The position numbers were made by a program, and so were the translations under genes. A DNA stretch of 64,000 nucleotides from Phycicoccus avicenniae_A. Lineage in GTDB: Bacteria; Actinomycetota; Actinomycetes; Actinomycetales; Dermatophilaceae. The stretch's first letter is position 1; each line of letters opens with the position of its first letter. Location: the NCBI RefSeq assembly GCF_050496545.1, contig NZ_JBNVZV010000008.1, forward strand, positions 100,661 to 164,660. Reading direction: 5' to 3'. The notes below the pieces were generated by a model. It saw nothing but the letters and a program-made list of their open reading frames with translations, did no database searches and was not told the DNA's origin. Positions 35,195 to 44,702 of the stretch are shown here, piece after piece.

Positions 35195-36268
35195 ATGCAG
35201 GACCTTCGCCTGATCGGCGTCCACGAGGACGGACACCACCTCCTGCTCGCGGACGCCGACGGTGGCCGGTTCCGGCTGCCCCTCGACGAGCCGCTGCGGG
35301 CGGCGGCCCGGCGCGACCGGCCGCGCCTCGGCCAGCTGCAGATCGAGATGGAGGGCGGCATGCGCCCCCGTGAGGTGCAGTCCCTCATCCGGCGCGGCCT
35401 GTCCGCCGAGGAGGTCGCCGACCGCTCCGGCTGGAGCGTCGAGAAGGTGCGCCGCTTCGAGGGCCCGATCCTCGCCGAGCGCGAGCACGTCGCGCGCGTC
35501 GCCTCCGCGTGCGCCGTCGGCACCCGGGGCCCGGCCCCGGTCAGCCTCGCCGAGCGCGTCTCCGAGCGGCTGCGCGACCGCGGGGTCGAGCGCGACGACA
35601 TCGAGTGGGACTCCGCCCGCGACGAGGAGGGCGTCTGGCAGGTCTCGATGACCTTCGCCGCCGGCGGGCGCCGGCGCACCGCGACCTGGCACTACGAGCC
35701 GCTCGGCGGGTCGGTCTCCCCCACCAACGACGAGGCCCGCTGGCTCAGCGAGGACTCCGCCTCCGGCCTCATCCCCACGCCGCACCGCACGCCCACCCCG
35801 GACGACCTCGACGTCTACGACGTCGACGCCGACGGCGGCATCGAGCGCAGCACCGAGGTCGTCCGCGCGGTCCACGAGCCGATCGACCTCATGGCCGCGA
35901 TGCGCGAGCACAGCGCCCGGGGCCGGCGCTCCAAGCGCCGCTCCCCCAGCCACACGCCGGGCGAGGACCGCCCGCGCGAGGACGCCCTCCCCATCGAGGA
36001 GCTCGCCGGCGACCTGTCCCAAGCCGGTCCGCCGCCGGCCGCGCGGGCGCGCAAGCCGGTCGCCGAGCACCTCGAGGAGCCCACCCGCTCCAGGGCGATG
36101 GTCGGGGGCTGGCCCGAGGACGACGGCTCGCAGCAGCCCGAGACCGATGCCGCCCCGCGCGCGACGGGGTCCGACGACCGGACGGCCAGTGGCTCGCGCC
36201 GCGGCCGGCGCAGCGTGCCGAGCTGGGACGACATCGTGTTCGGCACGAAGGGCTCCGGCCCCTCCTGA
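35195..36268 (+). CDS. sepH: Septation protein SepH
   Basis: A 357-residue protein. The N-terminal DUF3071 domain begins MQDLRLIGVHEDGHHLLLAD and contains a helix-turn-helix, REVQSLIRRGLSAEEVADRS then WSVEKVRRFEGPILAEREHV (residues 50-95). A long disordered, charged C-terminus follows. In Streptomyces and Mycobacterium SepH binds FtsZ and promotes filament assembly at the septum. GGGAG precedes the ATG at the right distance. Confidence 0.93.
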   Translation: MQDLRLIGVHEDGHHLLLADADGGRFRLPLDEPLRAAARRDRPRLGQLQIEMEGGMRPREVQSLIRRGLSAEEVADRSGWSVEKVRRFEGPILAEREHVARVASACAVGTRGPAPVSLAERVSERLRDRGVERDDIEWDSARDEEGVWQVSMTFAAGGRRRTATWHYEPLGGSVSPTNDEARWLSEDSASGLIPTPHRTPTPDDLDVYDVDADGGIERSTEVVRAVHEPIDLMAAMREHSARGRRSKRRSPSHTPGEDRPREDALPIEELAGDLSQAGPPPAARARKPVAEHLEEPTRSRAMVGGWPEDDGSQQPETDAAPRATGSDDRTASGSRRGRRSVPSWDDIVFGTKGSGPS

Positions 36269-36293
36269 GCCCGCCGACCGCCCCCGCGGATGC

Positions 36294-36971
36294 TCAGGCG
36301 GGTGGGGGCACCGGGCAGGCGTCGAGGTCGAACGGCAGGGTGTCCGGGGTCGGCGAGGCCGCCCGGGCGGCGTGGCTGTTCATCCGCCGCATGTGGTGGC
36401 GCCGGCAGAGCACCTCGTACTCCACGAGCCCGGCCGAGGCCGCCGCGGTGTCCCCGACGACCACCTGCTCGCCCTCGACGACCATGACGCCGTCGACGAT
36501 GCGGGCGTTGTGCGTGGCCCGGCGCCCGCACCAGCAGAGCGCCTCGACCTGGAGCACCTCGACCCGGTCGGCGAGCTCGATGAAGCGGCGCGACCCCGGG
36601 AAGAGCTCGGTGCGGAAGTCGGCGGTGATGCCGAACGCGGTGACCGAGATGCCCAGCTCGTCGACGAGCCGGGCGAGCTGCTCGACCTGGGTCGGCGTGT
36701 AGAACTGCGCCTCGTCGCAGATGACGTAGTCGACGCGGTCGCCGGCGGTCAGCTGCCCGACCACGACGTCCCAGAAGTCGAGGTCGTCCCCCACCTCGAC
36801 GGCGGTGGTCTCCAGGCCGAGCCGCGAGGAGAGCACCGAGTCGCCGGCGCGGTCGAGCTTGGTGAAGATCAGGCCCCGGCGGTCGCGGGCGCGCTGGTTG
36901 TGGTCGATCTGCAGCGCAAGTGTCGACTTGCCGCAGTCCATCGTCCCCGAGAAGAACACCAGATCAGCCAC
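36294..36971 (-). CDS. tdk: Thymidine kinase (type II)
   Basis: A 225-residue protein from GTG 36971. It phosphorylates thymidine for salvage. The P-loop FSGTMDCGKS is at residues 7-16, the catalytic-base segment DEAQFY at 86-91 (Glu87), and the lasso/substrate loop AFGITADFRTELFPGSRRF near 115. The Zn-type cysteine CWCGRRATHNAR is near 146. The C-terminal pair of zinc ligands is provided by CRRHH. It converges on sepH. Confidence 0.95.
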   Translation of the reverse strand: MADLVFFSGTMDCGKSTLALQIDHNQRARDRRGLIFTKLDRAGDSVLSSRLGLETTAVEVGDDLDFWDVVVGQLTAGDRVDYVICDEAQFYTPTQVEQLARLVDELGISVTAFGITADFRTELFPGSRRFIELADRVEVLQVEALCWCGRRATHNARIVDGVMVVEGEQVVVGDTAAASAGLVEYEVLCRRHHMRRMNSHAARAASPTPDTLPFDLDACPVPPPA

Positions 36972-36979
36972 GGGCGCCC

Positions 36980-36985
36980 ACCCTA
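36980..36985 (-). promoter_or_regulatory. Putative -10 box (TAGGGT) of tdk
   Basis: TAGGGT, eight bases, then GTG on the minus strand with no ribosome-binding site. It lies in the short gap after the phosphodiesterase-like gene. Confidence 0.35.
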
Positions 36986-38134
36986 GGCGACCCGGGCCGG
37001 CACGTGGAGCACCGGCACGTCGAGCTCCTCGGACGTCAGCGCCCCGTGCATCCCGACCAGGGCCAGCAGCTGCGGGCGCATCCGGGCCGAGTCGACGACC
37101 GCGAGGTCGTCGGCGGACGCCACCACCACGTCACCGATGCGCGCGAGGTTGCCGGGCGAGACGGCGCCGAACCACCCCGCGGCCACCGCCTCCTCACGCA
37201 GCCGGACGTGGGCCCGGTCCCCGAGCCGCGCCGACCACGCCGCCGCCACGTCGGCGGCCGCGCCGTCGTGGCAGTAGACGTGCGTCGCGCGCGGCTCACC
37301 GCCGAGGTGGCGCACGCCGGCGCGCAGGCTCGGCTCGTCGGCGACGTCGACGCGCGTGTCGTGCGGGCAGGCGACCATCCCGTGGTCCGCCGTGATGGTG
37401 AGCGAGGCGTCGTCGGGCAGGCCGGCGGCCAGGCGGGCGAGCTCGCGGTCGACGGACTCGAGCTCGGTGGTCCACTCGAAGGACTCCGGGCCGTGGACGT
37501 GGCCGAGCTTGTCGACCTCGCCCCAGTACAGGTAGACGAGCGCGCGCGGCGAGGAGCGGACCGCCCGCAGCGCGACGTCGACGCGGGCCGCGAGCGACTC
37601 CGCGGCGGTGAACCGCCCGCCGCGCAGGGCGGCCCGGGTCAGCCCCGAGCCGTCGAAGAACCCCGGGCCGATGCGGACGACCTCGAGTCCGGCGACGGCC
37701 GCCCGCTCGAACCACGTCGTGGTGGGCTGCCAGCGCTCGGGGACCGGCCCGCCCTCCCACGACAGCTCGTTGAAGACGCGGTCCTCCCCCGGCACCAGCA
37801 CCTCGTAGCCGAGCATCCCGTGGGCGCCGGGGGGCGTACCGGTGCCGAAGCTGCCCATCGAGGTGGCCGTCGTCGCGGGAAAACCCGCCGGGACCCGCCG
37901 GGTGGCGGCCGCGTGCGCCCGGAACCAGGGTGCGTGACCGAGGCGGCGGGCCAGCTGGTCGGCGCCGAGGCCGTCGACGAGGACGACGACGCCCCGCCGC
38001 GCCGGCGGCATCGCCAGCCGACCGGACCACGTGGGTTCGCCTGCGGCAGAGGGGACCCCGAGGCTCGCGCAGACGCTGGGCAGGACGTCGGCCAGGCTCC
38101 CCGTGGCGTAGTGGGGGGCGGCCGGCTCCGCCAC
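36983..38134 (-). CDS. Alkaline-phosphatase-superfamily protein (nucleotide pyrophosphatase/phosphodiesterase type)
   Basis: A 383-residue protein from GTG 38134, two bases after the DUF5998 stop. RRGVVVLVDGLGADQLARRL carries the first metal Asp. FPATTATSMGSFGTGTPPGAHGMLGY holds the Thr nucleophile and the typical GxxPxxHG turn. VYLYWGEVDKLGHVHGPES and LTITADHGMVACPHD give further metal ligands (Asp/His, DHG). No signal peptide is present, so it is probably cytosolic. The substrate is unknown. Confidence 0.85.
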   Translation of the reverse strand: MAEPAAPHYATGSLADVLPSVCASLGVPSAAGEPTWSGRLAMPPARRGVVVLVDGLGADQLARRLGHAPWFRAHAAATRRVPAGFPATTATSMGSFGTGTPPGAHGMLGYEVLVPGEDRVFNELSWEGGPVPERWQPTTTWFERAAVAGLEVVRIGPGFFDGSGLTRAALRGGRFTAAESLAARVDVALRAVRSSPRALVYLYWGEVDKLGHVHGPESFEWTTELESVDRELARLAAGLPDDASLTITADHGMVACPHDTRVDVADEPSLRAGVRHLGGEPRATHVYCHDGAAADVAAAWSARLGDRAHVRLREEAVAAGWFGAVSPGNLARIGDVVVASADDLAVVDSARMRPQLLALVGMHGALTSEELDVPVLHVPARVA

Positions 38135-38136
38135 CC

Positions 38137-38727
38137 TCAGGCCTTGCCGATGGCGGCGGAGAGGTCGCGCGCGAAGGCGAGCGCCGCGGCGAGGCGGTCC
38201 TCGCCGTCGGCCGCGGCGGAGATCCGCAGGGCGATGTCGTCGCCGGTGATGGTGCCCTCGTAGCCGTGGTCGGCGTCGCAGTCGGGGTCGCTGCACGAGG
38301 CGGGGACGAGGTCGACGCGCGCCACGGTGCCCCAGCCGAGGGTCAGCGTCACCTCCCGGCCGAGCGTGCCCGGCACGTAGCCCTCGGGGTTCTCGACGAC
38401 GTGCGTGAGCATGACGCCCTTGACCGCCGAGAGCGGGATGGACTCGGTGGTGGCGGTGGCGACGTCCTGCGGCGCCGGCGGCTCGTCGGCGTGGTCGTCG
38501 GCGTGCGCGATGAGCAGGCGCGACGGCGTGAGCACGAGGACGGTGATGTGGCGCCGGACGACGTCGCGGTCGAACGTGGTCTCGAGGTGCACCAGGTGCG
38601 CGGCGATCCGCTCCCCCGACAGCGCCGCGGCGACGACGTCGGCGACGAGGGCCGGGTAGTACCCGGCGCGCTCGATCGAGGCGACGAGGTCGTCCGGCAG
38701 GACGGGGGCGTGGTGCGGGCTGGTCAT
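38137..38727 (-). CDS. DUF5998 family protein
   Basis: A 196-residue soluble protein. The conserved N-terminus reads DDLVASIERAGYYPALVADVV and is followed by VVRRHITVLVLTPSRLLIAHADD and TTESIPLSAVKGVMLTHVV. A Cys/Asp/His patch SCSDPDCDADHGYEG lies near 145 and may bind a metal. The phosphodiesterase-like gene follows immediately. Known as an actinobacterial conserved family; no function established. Confidence 0.85.
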   Translation of the reverse strand: MTSPHHAPVLPDDLVASIERAGYYPALVADVVAAALSGERIAAHLVHLETTFDRDVVRRHITVLVLTPSRLLIAHADDHADEPPAPQDVATATTESIPLSAVKGVMLTHVVENPEGYVPGTLGREVTLTLGWGTVARVDLVPASCSDPDCDADHGYEGTITGDDIALRISAAADGEDRLAAALAFARDLSAAIGKA

Positions 38728-38774
38728 GCCCCCATCATGCCGTGAGCCACGAGCACCCCGGCCGCGACCGGCCC

Positions 38775-41441
38775 TCAGGTGAGCGAGCGCCGCCCCGGGT
38801 CGATGCGCCGGGGCGCCGGTGCGAGGGTGATCTCGGCCCCCAGCACCTCGATGCCGCCCGGGTGCGCGTTGACCGGGTTGAGCACAAGCGAGGCGATCTC
38901 GGGCATGTCGTCGGCGAGTACCGAGATGCGCGCGATGAGGTCGGCGAGCGCGGCCCGGTGCACCGGTGTCTGGCCGCGGTACCCGTGCAGCACGGGCGCC
39001 GCCTTCACCGACGAGATCAGCTCGGAGACGGTGACGTCGGTGAGTGGCGGGATGCGGTAGGCGACGTCGTCGAGGAGCTCGGTCGGCAGGCCGGCGATCG
39101 AGAAGGAGAGCACCGGCCCGAACAGCGGGTCCTCGTCGGAGGTGACGACGCAGGCGACACCCTGCGAGGCCATCTTCTGGACCACGAAGCGGTCGGCCTG
39201 CAGCGGGGCCAGCCGCTCGCTGAGTGAGGCCCAGGCCGAGCGGACCTCCTGCTCGTTGACGAGGTCGACGCGCACGCCCCCGCTCCCCCCCTGGTGGCGG
39301 ACCATCGGCGCGACCGACTTGAGGACGACCGGGTAGCCGAGCCGGTCGGCGGCCGCGACGGCGTCCTCGACGGTGTCGACCTCGTGCTGGCCCCAGACGT
39401 CGACCCCATAGGCCGCCAGCAGCGCGGTCGCCTCGTCGTGGGTGAGCCGTCGGCCGGCCGGGCTCACCGAGAGCACGGTGCCGACGACGTCCTCGGCGAT
39501 GCGGCGGTTGATGCCCACCGGGGCGACGGGCGTGCCCTGGTCGCGCGAGCGCCACTGGCCGTACCGGGTGGCTGAGGCGAGGGCCCGCACGGCGTCCTCC
39601 GGCATCGCGTAGACGGGGATGGCCCGGGTCTCACCTCCGGTGCCCTTGAGCGAGCTGTGGCCGTCGTCGACGCCCCGCAGACCGAGGAACGTTGCGACGC
39701 AGGGCTTCTCGGACGCGGCGGCGGCCTCGCGGACCGCGGCGGCCACCTGCTCGTCGCCGGTGGCCAGCGGCGGGATGAAGCAGGAGACCACGGAGTCGAC
39801 GCCCGGGTCCTCGAAGGCGCGGTCGAGGGCGGCCCGGAAGTCCTCGGCGGAGGCCTCGCTGGGCAGCGAGACCGGGCCGTGCGCGACGGTCAGCCCCCAG
39901 CTCGAGCAGGCGTCGCCGGTGAGCGCACCGAGGGCCGCCGAGTTGCCGACGATCGCCACCCGGTCCCCCGCCGGCAACGGCTGGTGCACCACGAGCTGGG
40001 CGACGTCGAAGAGCTGGTGCACGTTCTCGACGCGGATGACGCCGGCCTGCTTGAGCATCGCCTTGAAGACGGCGGGGCGGGCCTTGGTCTCGCGCACGGT
40101 GTGCCCGGGCGGCACCCCGAACCGGGAAACGCCGGACTTGACGACGATGACCGGCTTGATGAGCGCCAGCTTGCGCGCGATGCGGGAGAACTTGCGCGGG
40201 TTGCCCATCGACTCGAGGTAGAGGCCAACGGCGTCGGTGGCCTCGTCGTCGATCCAGTACTGCATGAAGTCGTTGCCGGACACGTCGGCCCGGTTGCCGG
40301 CCGACCCGAAGGTCGAGATGCCGAGGTTGCGCCGGGCGGCCGAGGCGAGGACGGCGATGCCGAGCGCCCCCGACTGGGCGAACAGCCCGAGCCGGCCGGG
40401 CGGCGGCAGGGTCGGGGCGAGCGTGGCGTTGAGCCGCACCGCGGGGTCGTTGTTGATGAGCCCGAAGGAGTTCGGGCCGATGACGCGCATCCCGGCGCCC
40501 CGGGCCCGGCGGACGAGCTCGAGCTGGAGGGCGGCACCCTCGGCGCTCTCCTCGGCGAACCCGGCAGAGACGACGAGCAGGGCCTTGACCCCCGCCTCCG
40601 CGCACTCGTCGACGACCTCGAGCACCGCCGGCGCCGGCACCGCGACGATGGCCAGGTCGACGGTCCCGGGCACGGAGGAGACGGTCGGGTAGCAGGTGAG
40701 GCGGCGCAGCTTCTTCACGTGCGGGTTGACGGGCACCACCCGCCCCGCGAACTTCGACTCCAGGAGCCGGTCGAGCAGCTGCCCGCCGAAGGTGTCGGTG
40801 CGCCGGCTGGCGCCGACCACGGCGATGGTCGACGGGGTGAGCAGCGAGCGCAGGCTCTGGGCCTCGGCGCGGTGCTCACGGCTCATCTCGACCGCGCGCG
40901 AGCGGTCGGTGGGCTCGATGTCGAAGCCGACCTCGACGACGCCGTCCTCGACGCGGCGGGTGACCTCGTACCCCGCGTCGGAGAAGACGGCGAGCATCTT
41001 GCGGTTCTGCGGCAGCACCTCGGCGGTGAACCGGGCGATGCCGAGGTCGCGCGCGATGGCCGCGAGGTGCTCGAGGAGCACCGAGCCGATCCCCTTGCCC
41101 TGGTAGTGGTCGCTGATGTTGAAGGCGACCTCGGCGCTGCGAGGGTCGAGCCGGTCGAAGCGGCCGACCCCGATGATCTCCTCGCGCATGGTCACGACGA
41201 GGGCGACGCGGTCGACGTAGTCGACGTGCGTGAACCGCTGCACGTCGGCGGCCGAGAGCCGGCGCAGCGGCGCGAAGAAGCGCAGGTAGATCGACTCGTC
41301 GGACTGGGCGTTGTGGAAGCGCTGGAGGGCGTCGCCGTCGTCGGGGCGGATCGGGCGCACGCTGGCCACCGTGCCGTCGCGCAGGACGACGTCGGCCTCC
41401 CAGGAGGTGGGGTACCCCGGGGGGAGCGTCGCCTCCGCCAT
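38775..41441 (-). CDS. Pat-type protein: N-terminal GNAT plus NDP-forming acyl-CoA synthetase-like domains
   Basis: An 888-residue protein. Residues about 15-165 form a GNAT acetyltransferase (RPIRPDDGDALQRFHN, SDHYQGKGIGSVLLEHLAAIAR with the acetyl-CoA loop QGKGIG). From about 200 comes a CoA-binding domain (IAVVGASRRTDTFGGQLLDRL), then ligase-CoA domains (GLFAQSGALGIAVLASAARR) and a C-terminal ATP-grasp (GYPVVLKSVAPMVRHQGGSGGV). The order GNAT-first resembles Streptomyces PatA rather than enteric Pat. Such proteins acetylate lysines of metabolic enzymes, notably acyl-CoA synthetases. Confidence 0.9.
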   Translation of the reverse strand: MAEATLPPGYPTSWEADVVLRDGTVASVRPIRPDDGDALQRFHNAQSDESIYLRFFAPLRRLSAADVQRFTHVDYVDRVALVVTMREEIIGVGRFDRLDPRSAEVAFNISDHYQGKGIGSVLLEHLAAIARDLGIARFTAEVLPQNRKMLAVFSDAGYEVTRRVEDGVVEVGFDIEPTDRSRAVEMSREHRAEAQSLRSLLTPSTIAVVGASRRTDTFGGQLLDRLLESKFAGRVVPVNPHVKKLRRLTCYPTVSSVPGTVDLAIVAVPAPAVLEVVDECAEAGVKALLVVSAGFAEESAEGAALQLELVRRARGAGMRVIGPNSFGLINNDPAVRLNATLAPTLPPPGRLGLFAQSGALGIAVLASAARRNLGISTFGSAGNRADVSGNDFMQYWIDDEATDAVGLYLESMGNPRKFSRIARKLALIKPVIVVKSGVSRFGVPPGHTVRETKARPAVFKAMLKQAGVIRVENVHQLFDVAQLVVHQPLPAGDRVAIVGNSAALGALTGDACSSWGLTVAHGPVSLPSEASAEDFRAALDRAFEDPGVDSVVSCFIPPLATGDEQVAAAVREAAAASEKPCVATFLGLRGVDDGHSSLKGTGGETRAIPVYAMPEDAVRALASATRYGQWRSRDQGTPVAPVGINRRIAEDVVGTVLSVSPAGRRLTHDEATALLAAYGVDVWGQHEVDTVEDAVAAADRLGYPVVLKSVAPMVRHQGGSGGVRVDLVNEQEVRSAWASLSERLAPLQADRFVVQKMASQGVACVVTSDEDPLFGPVLSFSIAGLPTELLDDVAYRIPPLTDVTVSELISSVKAAPVLHGYRGQTPVHRAALADLIARISVLADDMPEIASLVLNPVNAHPGGIEVLGAEITLAPAPRRIDPGRRSLT

Positions 41442-41494
41442 GACCCCATCCTGCCACCCGCCGGCGCGCGGCCACCGACCGGCACACTGGCCCC

Positions 41495-42100
41495 GTGGAG
41501 CTGAACGAGGTGGTCCGACGACGGCGGATGGTGCGGCGCTTCGACCCCGCGGTCCCGGTGCCCGAGGAGGTCGTCCGCGAGCTCGTGGCGCTCGCCGTGC
41601 GGGCGCCGAGCGCCGGCTTCAGCCAGGGCTGGGACTTCGTCGCCCTCCTCGACCCCGCGGATCGGGCCCGGTTCTGGGGCGCGGCCTCCGGCGACGGCCG
41701 CGGGGACGCCTGGCTGCGCGGGGTCTCAGCAGCCCCGGCCCTGCTCGTCTGCCTGTCCGATCCCGGCGCCTACCTCGACCGCTACGCCGAGCCCGACAAG
41801 GGCTGGACCGACCGCTCGCCCGACCGCTGGCCGGTCCCCTACTGGGACACCGACACGGCGATGGCCGCGATGCTCGTGCTCCTCGGAGCCGAGGACCGCG
41901 GGCTCGGGGCGCTCTTCTTCGGGGTGCCGGCGCCCCGGCACGACGCCGTCCGGGCGGCGCTCGGCATCCCGGACGGACGGCGGCTGGTGGGCGTCGTGGC
42001 CCTGGGCGCCGAGGCCGAGCGGGTGTCCGGGTCCAGCCGCACGCGCCGCCGCCGCCCGGTCGAGGAGGTGCTCCACCTCGGGCGGTTCGGAGTGTCGTGA
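41495..42100 (+). CDS. Nitroreductase-family flavoprotein
   Basis: A 201-residue protein from GTG 41495. The FMN-binding pattern RRRRMVRRFDPAVPVPEEVV (residues 8-27), LAVRAPSAGFSQGWDFV (38-54) and DTAMAAMLVLLGAEDRGLGALFFG (about 122-146) fits the family. It probably reduces a quinone, nitro or related compound with NAD(P)H. It is divergent from the Pat-type gene, 53 bases apart, with no obvious pathway partner. Confidence 0.88.
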   Translation: MELNEVVRRRRMVRRFDPAVPVPEEVVRELVALAVRAPSAGFSQGWDFVALLDPADRARFWGAASGDGRGDAWLRGVSAAPALLVCLSDPGAYLDRYAEPDKGWTDRSPDRWPVPYWDTDTAMAAMLVLLGAEDRGLGALFFGVPAPRHDAVRAALGIPDGRRLVGVVALGAEAERVSGSSRTRRRRPVEEVLHLGRFGVS

Positions 42101-42191
42101 CGACCCCGCGCCCGGCGTTTGTGAGGATGGTGCGGATCCCTGCCGGGACCCCGGCCCCGGCACCGCACGACACGAGGTAGCACCCCACCCC

Positions 42192-44636
42192 ATGGCCAAG
42201 CGCAGCACCACCCCGCCTCCCCCCGAGGACGCCCTCGGCAAGGTCGTCGACATCGACGTCGAGGAGGAGATGCGCTCCGCGTTCCTCGAGTACTCCTACA
42301 GCGTCATCTACAGCCGCGCGCTCCCCGACGCCCGCGACGGCCTCAAGCCGGTGCAGCGCCGCATCCTCTACGGCATGTCCGAGCTGGGGCTGCGCCCGGA
42401 CCGCCCGCACGTGAAGTCCTCCCGCGTCGTCGGCGAGGTCATGGGCAAGTACCACCCGCACGGCGACCAGGCGATCTACGACGCGCTGGTGCGCCTGGCC
42501 CAGCCGTGGACGATGCGCCTGCCGCTCGTCGACGGCCACGGCAACTTCGGCTCCCTCGACGACGGCCCGGCCGCCTCCCGGTACACCGAGGCCCGCATGG
42601 CGCCCGCGGCCCTGCTGATGGTCACCGGGCTCGACGAGGACACCGTCGACTTCGTCCCGAACTACGACGACTCGATGATGCAGCCCGGCGTCATGCCGGC
42701 CGCCTTCCCCAACCTGCTCGTCAACGGCACCAGCGGCATCGCCGTCGGCATGGCCACGAACATGGCCCCGCACAACCTCGTCGAGGTCATCGGCGCCGCC
42801 CGCCACCTCCTCGACCACCCCGACTGCTCGCTCGACGACCTGATGCGGTTCGTCCCCGGGCCCGACCTGCCCGGTGGCGGCCGGATCATCGGCCTCGACG
42901 GCATCCGCGACGCCTACCTCACCGGCCGCGGCAAGTTCCTCACCCGGGCCACCGCCCGGGTCGAGAAGCTGACCCCGCGCCGGATGGGCATCGTGGTCAC
43001 CGAGCTGCCGCACCTCATCGGCCCGGAGAAGGTCATCGAGCGGGTCAAGACGCTCGTGCAGGCCAAGAAGCTCCAGGGCATCTCCGACGTCAAGGACCTC
43101 ACCGACCGCAAGAACGGCCTGCGCCTCGTCTTCGAGGTCAAGAACGGGTTCAACCCCGAGGCCGTCCTCGAGCAGCTCTACAAGCACACGCCGATGGAGG
43201 ACTCCTTCGGCATCAACAACGTCGCGCTCGTCGACGGCCAGCCGCAGACGCTCGGCCTGAAGGACCTGCTGCGCACCTACGTGCAGTTCCGCACCGACGT
43301 CGTGCGCCGCCGCACCGAGTACCGGCTCGGCAAGCGCAAGGACCGCCTCCACCTCGTCGAGGGCCTGCTCATCGCCATCGTCGACATCGACGAGGTCATC
43401 CAGCTGATCCGCGCCAGCGACGACGCCGCCAGCGCCAAGGCCCGGCTCATCGACGTCTTCGACCTCTCCGACGCCCAGGCCGAGTACATCCTCGAGCTCC
43501 AGCTGCGCCGGCTCACGAAGTTCAGCCGCATCGAGCTCGAGGCCGAGCGCGACGAGCTCCAGCGCGTCATCGAGGAGCTCGAGGCGATCCTCGCCGACGA
43601 GAAGCTGCTCCGGAAGACCGTCTCCGGCGAGCTCGCCGACGTCGCCAAGGCCCACGGCACCCCGCGCCGCACCGTCCTGCTCGAGTCCGCCGGCACGCCG
43701 GCCACGCAGGCCGCGCCGCTCGAGGTGGCCGACGACCCGTGCTGGGTGCTGTTGTCCTCCACCGGGCTGCTCGCGCGCACCTCCGACGCCGAGCCGGTAC
43801 CCGCCGACGGTCCCCGCGCCAAGCACGACGCCATCGTGGGTGCCGTGAAGACCACCGCGAGAGGCGAGTTCGCTCTCGTCACCTCTCGCGGCCGGATGGT
43901 GCGGATGTCCGCCCTCGAGCTGCCCGCCCTGCCACCGCTCGGCGGCGCGCCCAGCCTGTCCGGCGGCGCCCCGCTCGCCGTGTACGTCGACCTCCCGCGC
44001 GGCGAGGAGCCGCTGACCGTCGTCTCGCTCGACCCCTCCGGCCCGGGCCTGGCCCTCGGCACGGCCCAGGGCGTCGTCAAGCGGGTCGTGCCCGAGTACC
44101 CGAAGAGCGCCGACTGGGAGGTCGTCTCGCTCAAGGACGGCGACTCCCTCGTCGGGGCCGTCGAGCTGCGCGACGGCGCGGAGGACCTCGTCTTCGTCAC
44201 CACCGACGCCCAGCTGCTGCGCTTCCCCGCCGCCGCGGTGCGCCCGCAGGGCCGCGCGGCCGGGGGCATGGCCGGGATCCGGCTCTCCCCGAAGGCGTCC
44301 GTCACGTTCTTCGGTGCCGTCGACCCCGCCGCCGAGAACGTCGTCGTCACCTCGTCGGGCGCCTCCGACGCGCTGCCCGGCACCCAGGCCGGCTCGCTGA
44401 AGGTCACGTCGTACGCCGAGTACCCCGCCAAGGGTCGGGGCACGGGTGGCGTTCGCGCACACCGGTTCCTGCGTGGTGAGGACGCGCTCGTGCTCTCGTG
44501 GGTCGGCGGCCTGCCGGCCCGCGCCTCCGGCGCCGGCGGCGTCGCCCTCGAGCTGCCCGAGGCCACCGGGAAGCGCGACGGTTCGGGCGTGGCGCACGGC
44601 GCGGTCATCGCGGGCATCGGCGCGCCCGTCCGCTGA
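42192..44636 (+). CDS. parC: DNA topoisomerase (ATP-hydrolysing) subunit A, topoisomerase IV / gyrase A type
   Basis: An 814-residue protein. The breakage-reunion domain has DARDGLKPVQRRILYGM (46-62) and the active-site Tyr131 in AASRYTEARM. The quinolone-determining segment is GKYHPHGDQAIYDALVR (85-101). A coiled tower (FSRIELEAERDELQRVIEELE) and a C-terminal beta-pinwheel follow. No canonical gyrase box (QRRGGKG) is seen in the C-terminal domain, so decatenation (ParC) is favoured over gyrase, and the ParE-like gene is nearby. GAGGTAG precedes the ATG. At the position of GyrA Ser83 it has Gln93. Confidence 0.92.
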   Translation: MAKRSTTPPPPEDALGKVVDIDVEEEMRSAFLEYSYSVIYSRALPDARDGLKPVQRRILYGMSELGLRPDRPHVKSSRVVGEVMGKYHPHGDQAIYDALVRLAQPWTMRLPLVDGHGNFGSLDDGPAASRYTEARMAPAALLMVTGLDEDTVDFVPNYDDSMMQPGVMPAAFPNLLVNGTSGIAVGMATNMAPHNLVEVIGAARHLLDHPDCSLDDLMRFVPGPDLPGGGRIIGLDGIRDAYLTGRGKFLTRATARVEKLTPRRMGIVVTELPHLIGPEKVIERVKTLVQAKKLQGISDVKDLTDRKNGLRLVFEVKNGFNPEAVLEQLYKHTPMEDSFGINNVALVDGQPQTLGLKDLLRTYVQFRTDVVRRRTEYRLGKRKDRLHLVEGLLIAIVDIDEVIQLIRASDDAASAKARLIDVFDLSDAQAEYILELQLRRLTKFSRIELEAERDELQRVIEELEAILADEKLLRKTVSGELADVAKAHGTPRRTVLLESAGTPATQAAPLEVADDPCWVLLSSTGLLARTSDAEPVPADGPRAKHDAIVGAVKTTARGEFALVTSRGRMVRMSALELPALPPLGGAPSLSGGAPLAVYVDLPRGEEPLTVVSLDPSGPGLALGTAQGVVKRVVPEYPKSADWEVVSLKDGDSLVGAVELRDGAEDLVFVTTDAQLLRFPAAAVRPQGRAAGGMAGIRLSPKASVTFFGAVDPAAENVVVTSSGASDALPGTQAGSLKVTSYAEYPAKGRGTGGVRAHRFLRGEDALVLSWVGGLPARASGAGGVALELPEATGKRDGSGVAHGAVIAGIGAPVR

Positions 44637-44702
44637 CCCCGCCGGTGGCCGGCACGTCACGGCCGCGTTACTCAATCGTTACCGCACACGCTCGACGGCC
44701 CG

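Noticed and set aside
36269..36293. Terminator between convergent sepH and tdk
   Set aside because: GCCCGCC/GGCGGGT pairing is possible, but the loop is long and alternatives compete, so I did not list it as a feature.
42444..44636. Calling the 42192 gene gyrA
   Set aside because: No canonical gyrase box is visible in the C-terminal domain and a ParE-like partner is nearby. ParC is favoured, although a whole-genome check for a separate gyrA is needed to settle it.
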